This document shows positions 6,966 to 7,333 of a stretch of DNA of 7,333 bases, in pieces. The notes beneath the pieces are model-generated. The model was given only the letters and a program-made list of their open reading frames with translations, made no database searches and had not been told where the DNA came from. Both the position numbers and the translations under genes were made by a program. Each line of letters starts with the position of its first letter. The first letter of the stretch is position 1. Source of the stretch: Candidatus Poribacteria bacterium (GTDB lineage: Bacteria; Poribacteria; WGA-4E; UBA9662); contig PACG01000090.1 of assembly GCA_002699335.1 (NCBI GenBank), positions 27,421-34,753 on the forward strand, in the 5' to 3' direction.

Positions 6966-7331
6966 CTACAAAAGAGTTAAGTGGGAAAGGTAGGAGTTGT
7001 GGTGGCACGAATCGCCATCAATTTCATGGTAACTCCTCAATCCTAGCATATCTGGAACCCACGGTTTGTCTGGATCCGCGGAGAATTCAAAAATTCGCCT
7101 CCAGCATCTGCTTAATATGGAGACAAGTTTAACAGAAGAAGATTGTCTTCTGAAGCGGACTTGTCCACCGTATGCTAAAATTTCGTCGTCTGGTGCTCTT
7201 TGCACACTAATTTTCCCGCTTCGGGCAAAATCACGCTTCAGCGGGTGTCTAGAAACGAAACAGCAATAAAAATATTGGGCTAAAATCAGGGTCTGGATAA
7301 AAAATACCCCACTGATCTGAGTGATCCGGAA
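6966..7331 (-). CDS. Unidentified open frame, partial at window edge
   Basis: A minus-strand frame is open from the window edge (first full codon at 7331-7329) to a stop at 6966-6968, 121 codons, with no ATG near the edge; a GTG lies at 7205-7203. The first part is hydrophobic and aromatic (FFIQTLILAQYFYCCF), then basic (HPLKRDFARSGK), then mixed polar (QRAPDDEILAYGGQVRF; SADPDKPWVPDMLG). I recognise no family. With decayed genes on both sides of tct, this may be the tail of another relic or chance openness. Its end lies about 57 bases upstream of the promoter-like site of the next gene on this strand. Confidence 0.25.
   Translation of the reverse strand, partial: FRITQISGVFFIQTLILAQYFYCCFVSRHPLKRDFARSGKISVQRAPDDEILAYGGQVRFRRQSSSVKLVSILSRCWRRIFEFSADPDKPWVPDMLGLRSYHEIDGDSCHHNSYLSHLTLL
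7210..7245. other. Compact cluster of alternative hairpins
   Basis: Three mutually exclusive pairings overlap: ATTTTCCCG (7210-7218) with CGGGCAAAAT (7222-7231), nine pairs with one bulged C and a 3-base loop; CCCGCT (7215-7220) with AGCGGG (7240-7245); and CGCT (7234-7237) with AGCG (7240-7243). No T-run follows on either strand, so a terminator is not supported, and the cluster lies inside the unidentified open frame. It may simply be chance. Confidence 0.35.
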
Positions 7332-7333
7332 TG

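Noticed and set aside
6977..7027. A 16-codon minus-strand frame (MKLMAIRATTTPTFPT) with a strong GAGGAG five bases upstream, resembling a Thr-rich leader peptide.
   Set aside because: No amino-acid biosynthesis gene or attenuator hairpins follow; the next gene is the coiled-coil relic. More likely chance or the stump of a decayed gene.
1..7333. CRISPR arrays, tRNA or rRNA genes, phage or toxin-antitoxin modules.
   Set aside because: No regularly spaced repeats, no cloverleaf or rRNA-like segments, and no related coding motifs were found on either strand.

Overview
The window looks like a stretch of a Gram-negative bacterial chromosome in which one operon is intact and almost everything around it is decaying. 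Evidence for a Gram-negative host is a complete tripartite tricarboxylate transporter (TTT) with a periplasmic binding protein, and the relic of a Cys-anchored lipoprotein. I cannot assign a lineage. Base composition is close to balanced by eye.

Layout. 1-317: no recognisable gene. About 318-1189 (+): the remains of a lipoprotein with a LamG / concanavalin A-like domain. Its sequence can be followed from signal peptide to stop only by changing frame six times, three of them at homopolymer runs. 1244-1269: a possible hairpin terminator. About 1350-2560 (+): a decayed IS4-family transposase with at least three in-frame stops, several frameshifts and an apparent loss of the segment carrying the first catalytic Asp. 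2648-5657 (-): the intact operon tctC-tctB-tctA, with the gene ends of tctA and the transposase relic facing each other. 5780-6857 (-): a decayed gene for a membrane protein with an N-terminal helix, a long coiled coil, further membrane helices and a Cys-rich zinc-ribbon tail, broken by five apparent single-base losses and two nonsense codons. 6858-7333: a promoter-like site, a 121-codon open frame running off the window edge, and a small hairpin cluster, with no recognised gene.

How the parts work together. tctC is transcribed first and encodes the periplasmic solute receptor. tctB and tctA encode the small and large membrane subunits that import the captured organic acid, most likely using an ion gradient. 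The adjoining coiled-coil/zinc-ribbon gene lies upstream on the same strand and may once have been co-transcribed with tct, but nothing in the sequence links its function to transport.

I do not see a convincing new multi-gene system. The most notable points are the contrast between the clean tct operon and its wrecked neighbours, the reconstructed coiled-coil/zinc-ribbon protein, a C8/T6 slippery tract inside tctC, and a 13-bp near-continuous palindrome inside the coiled-coil relic. Sequencing error could explain some indels but not the substitution-type stop codons.
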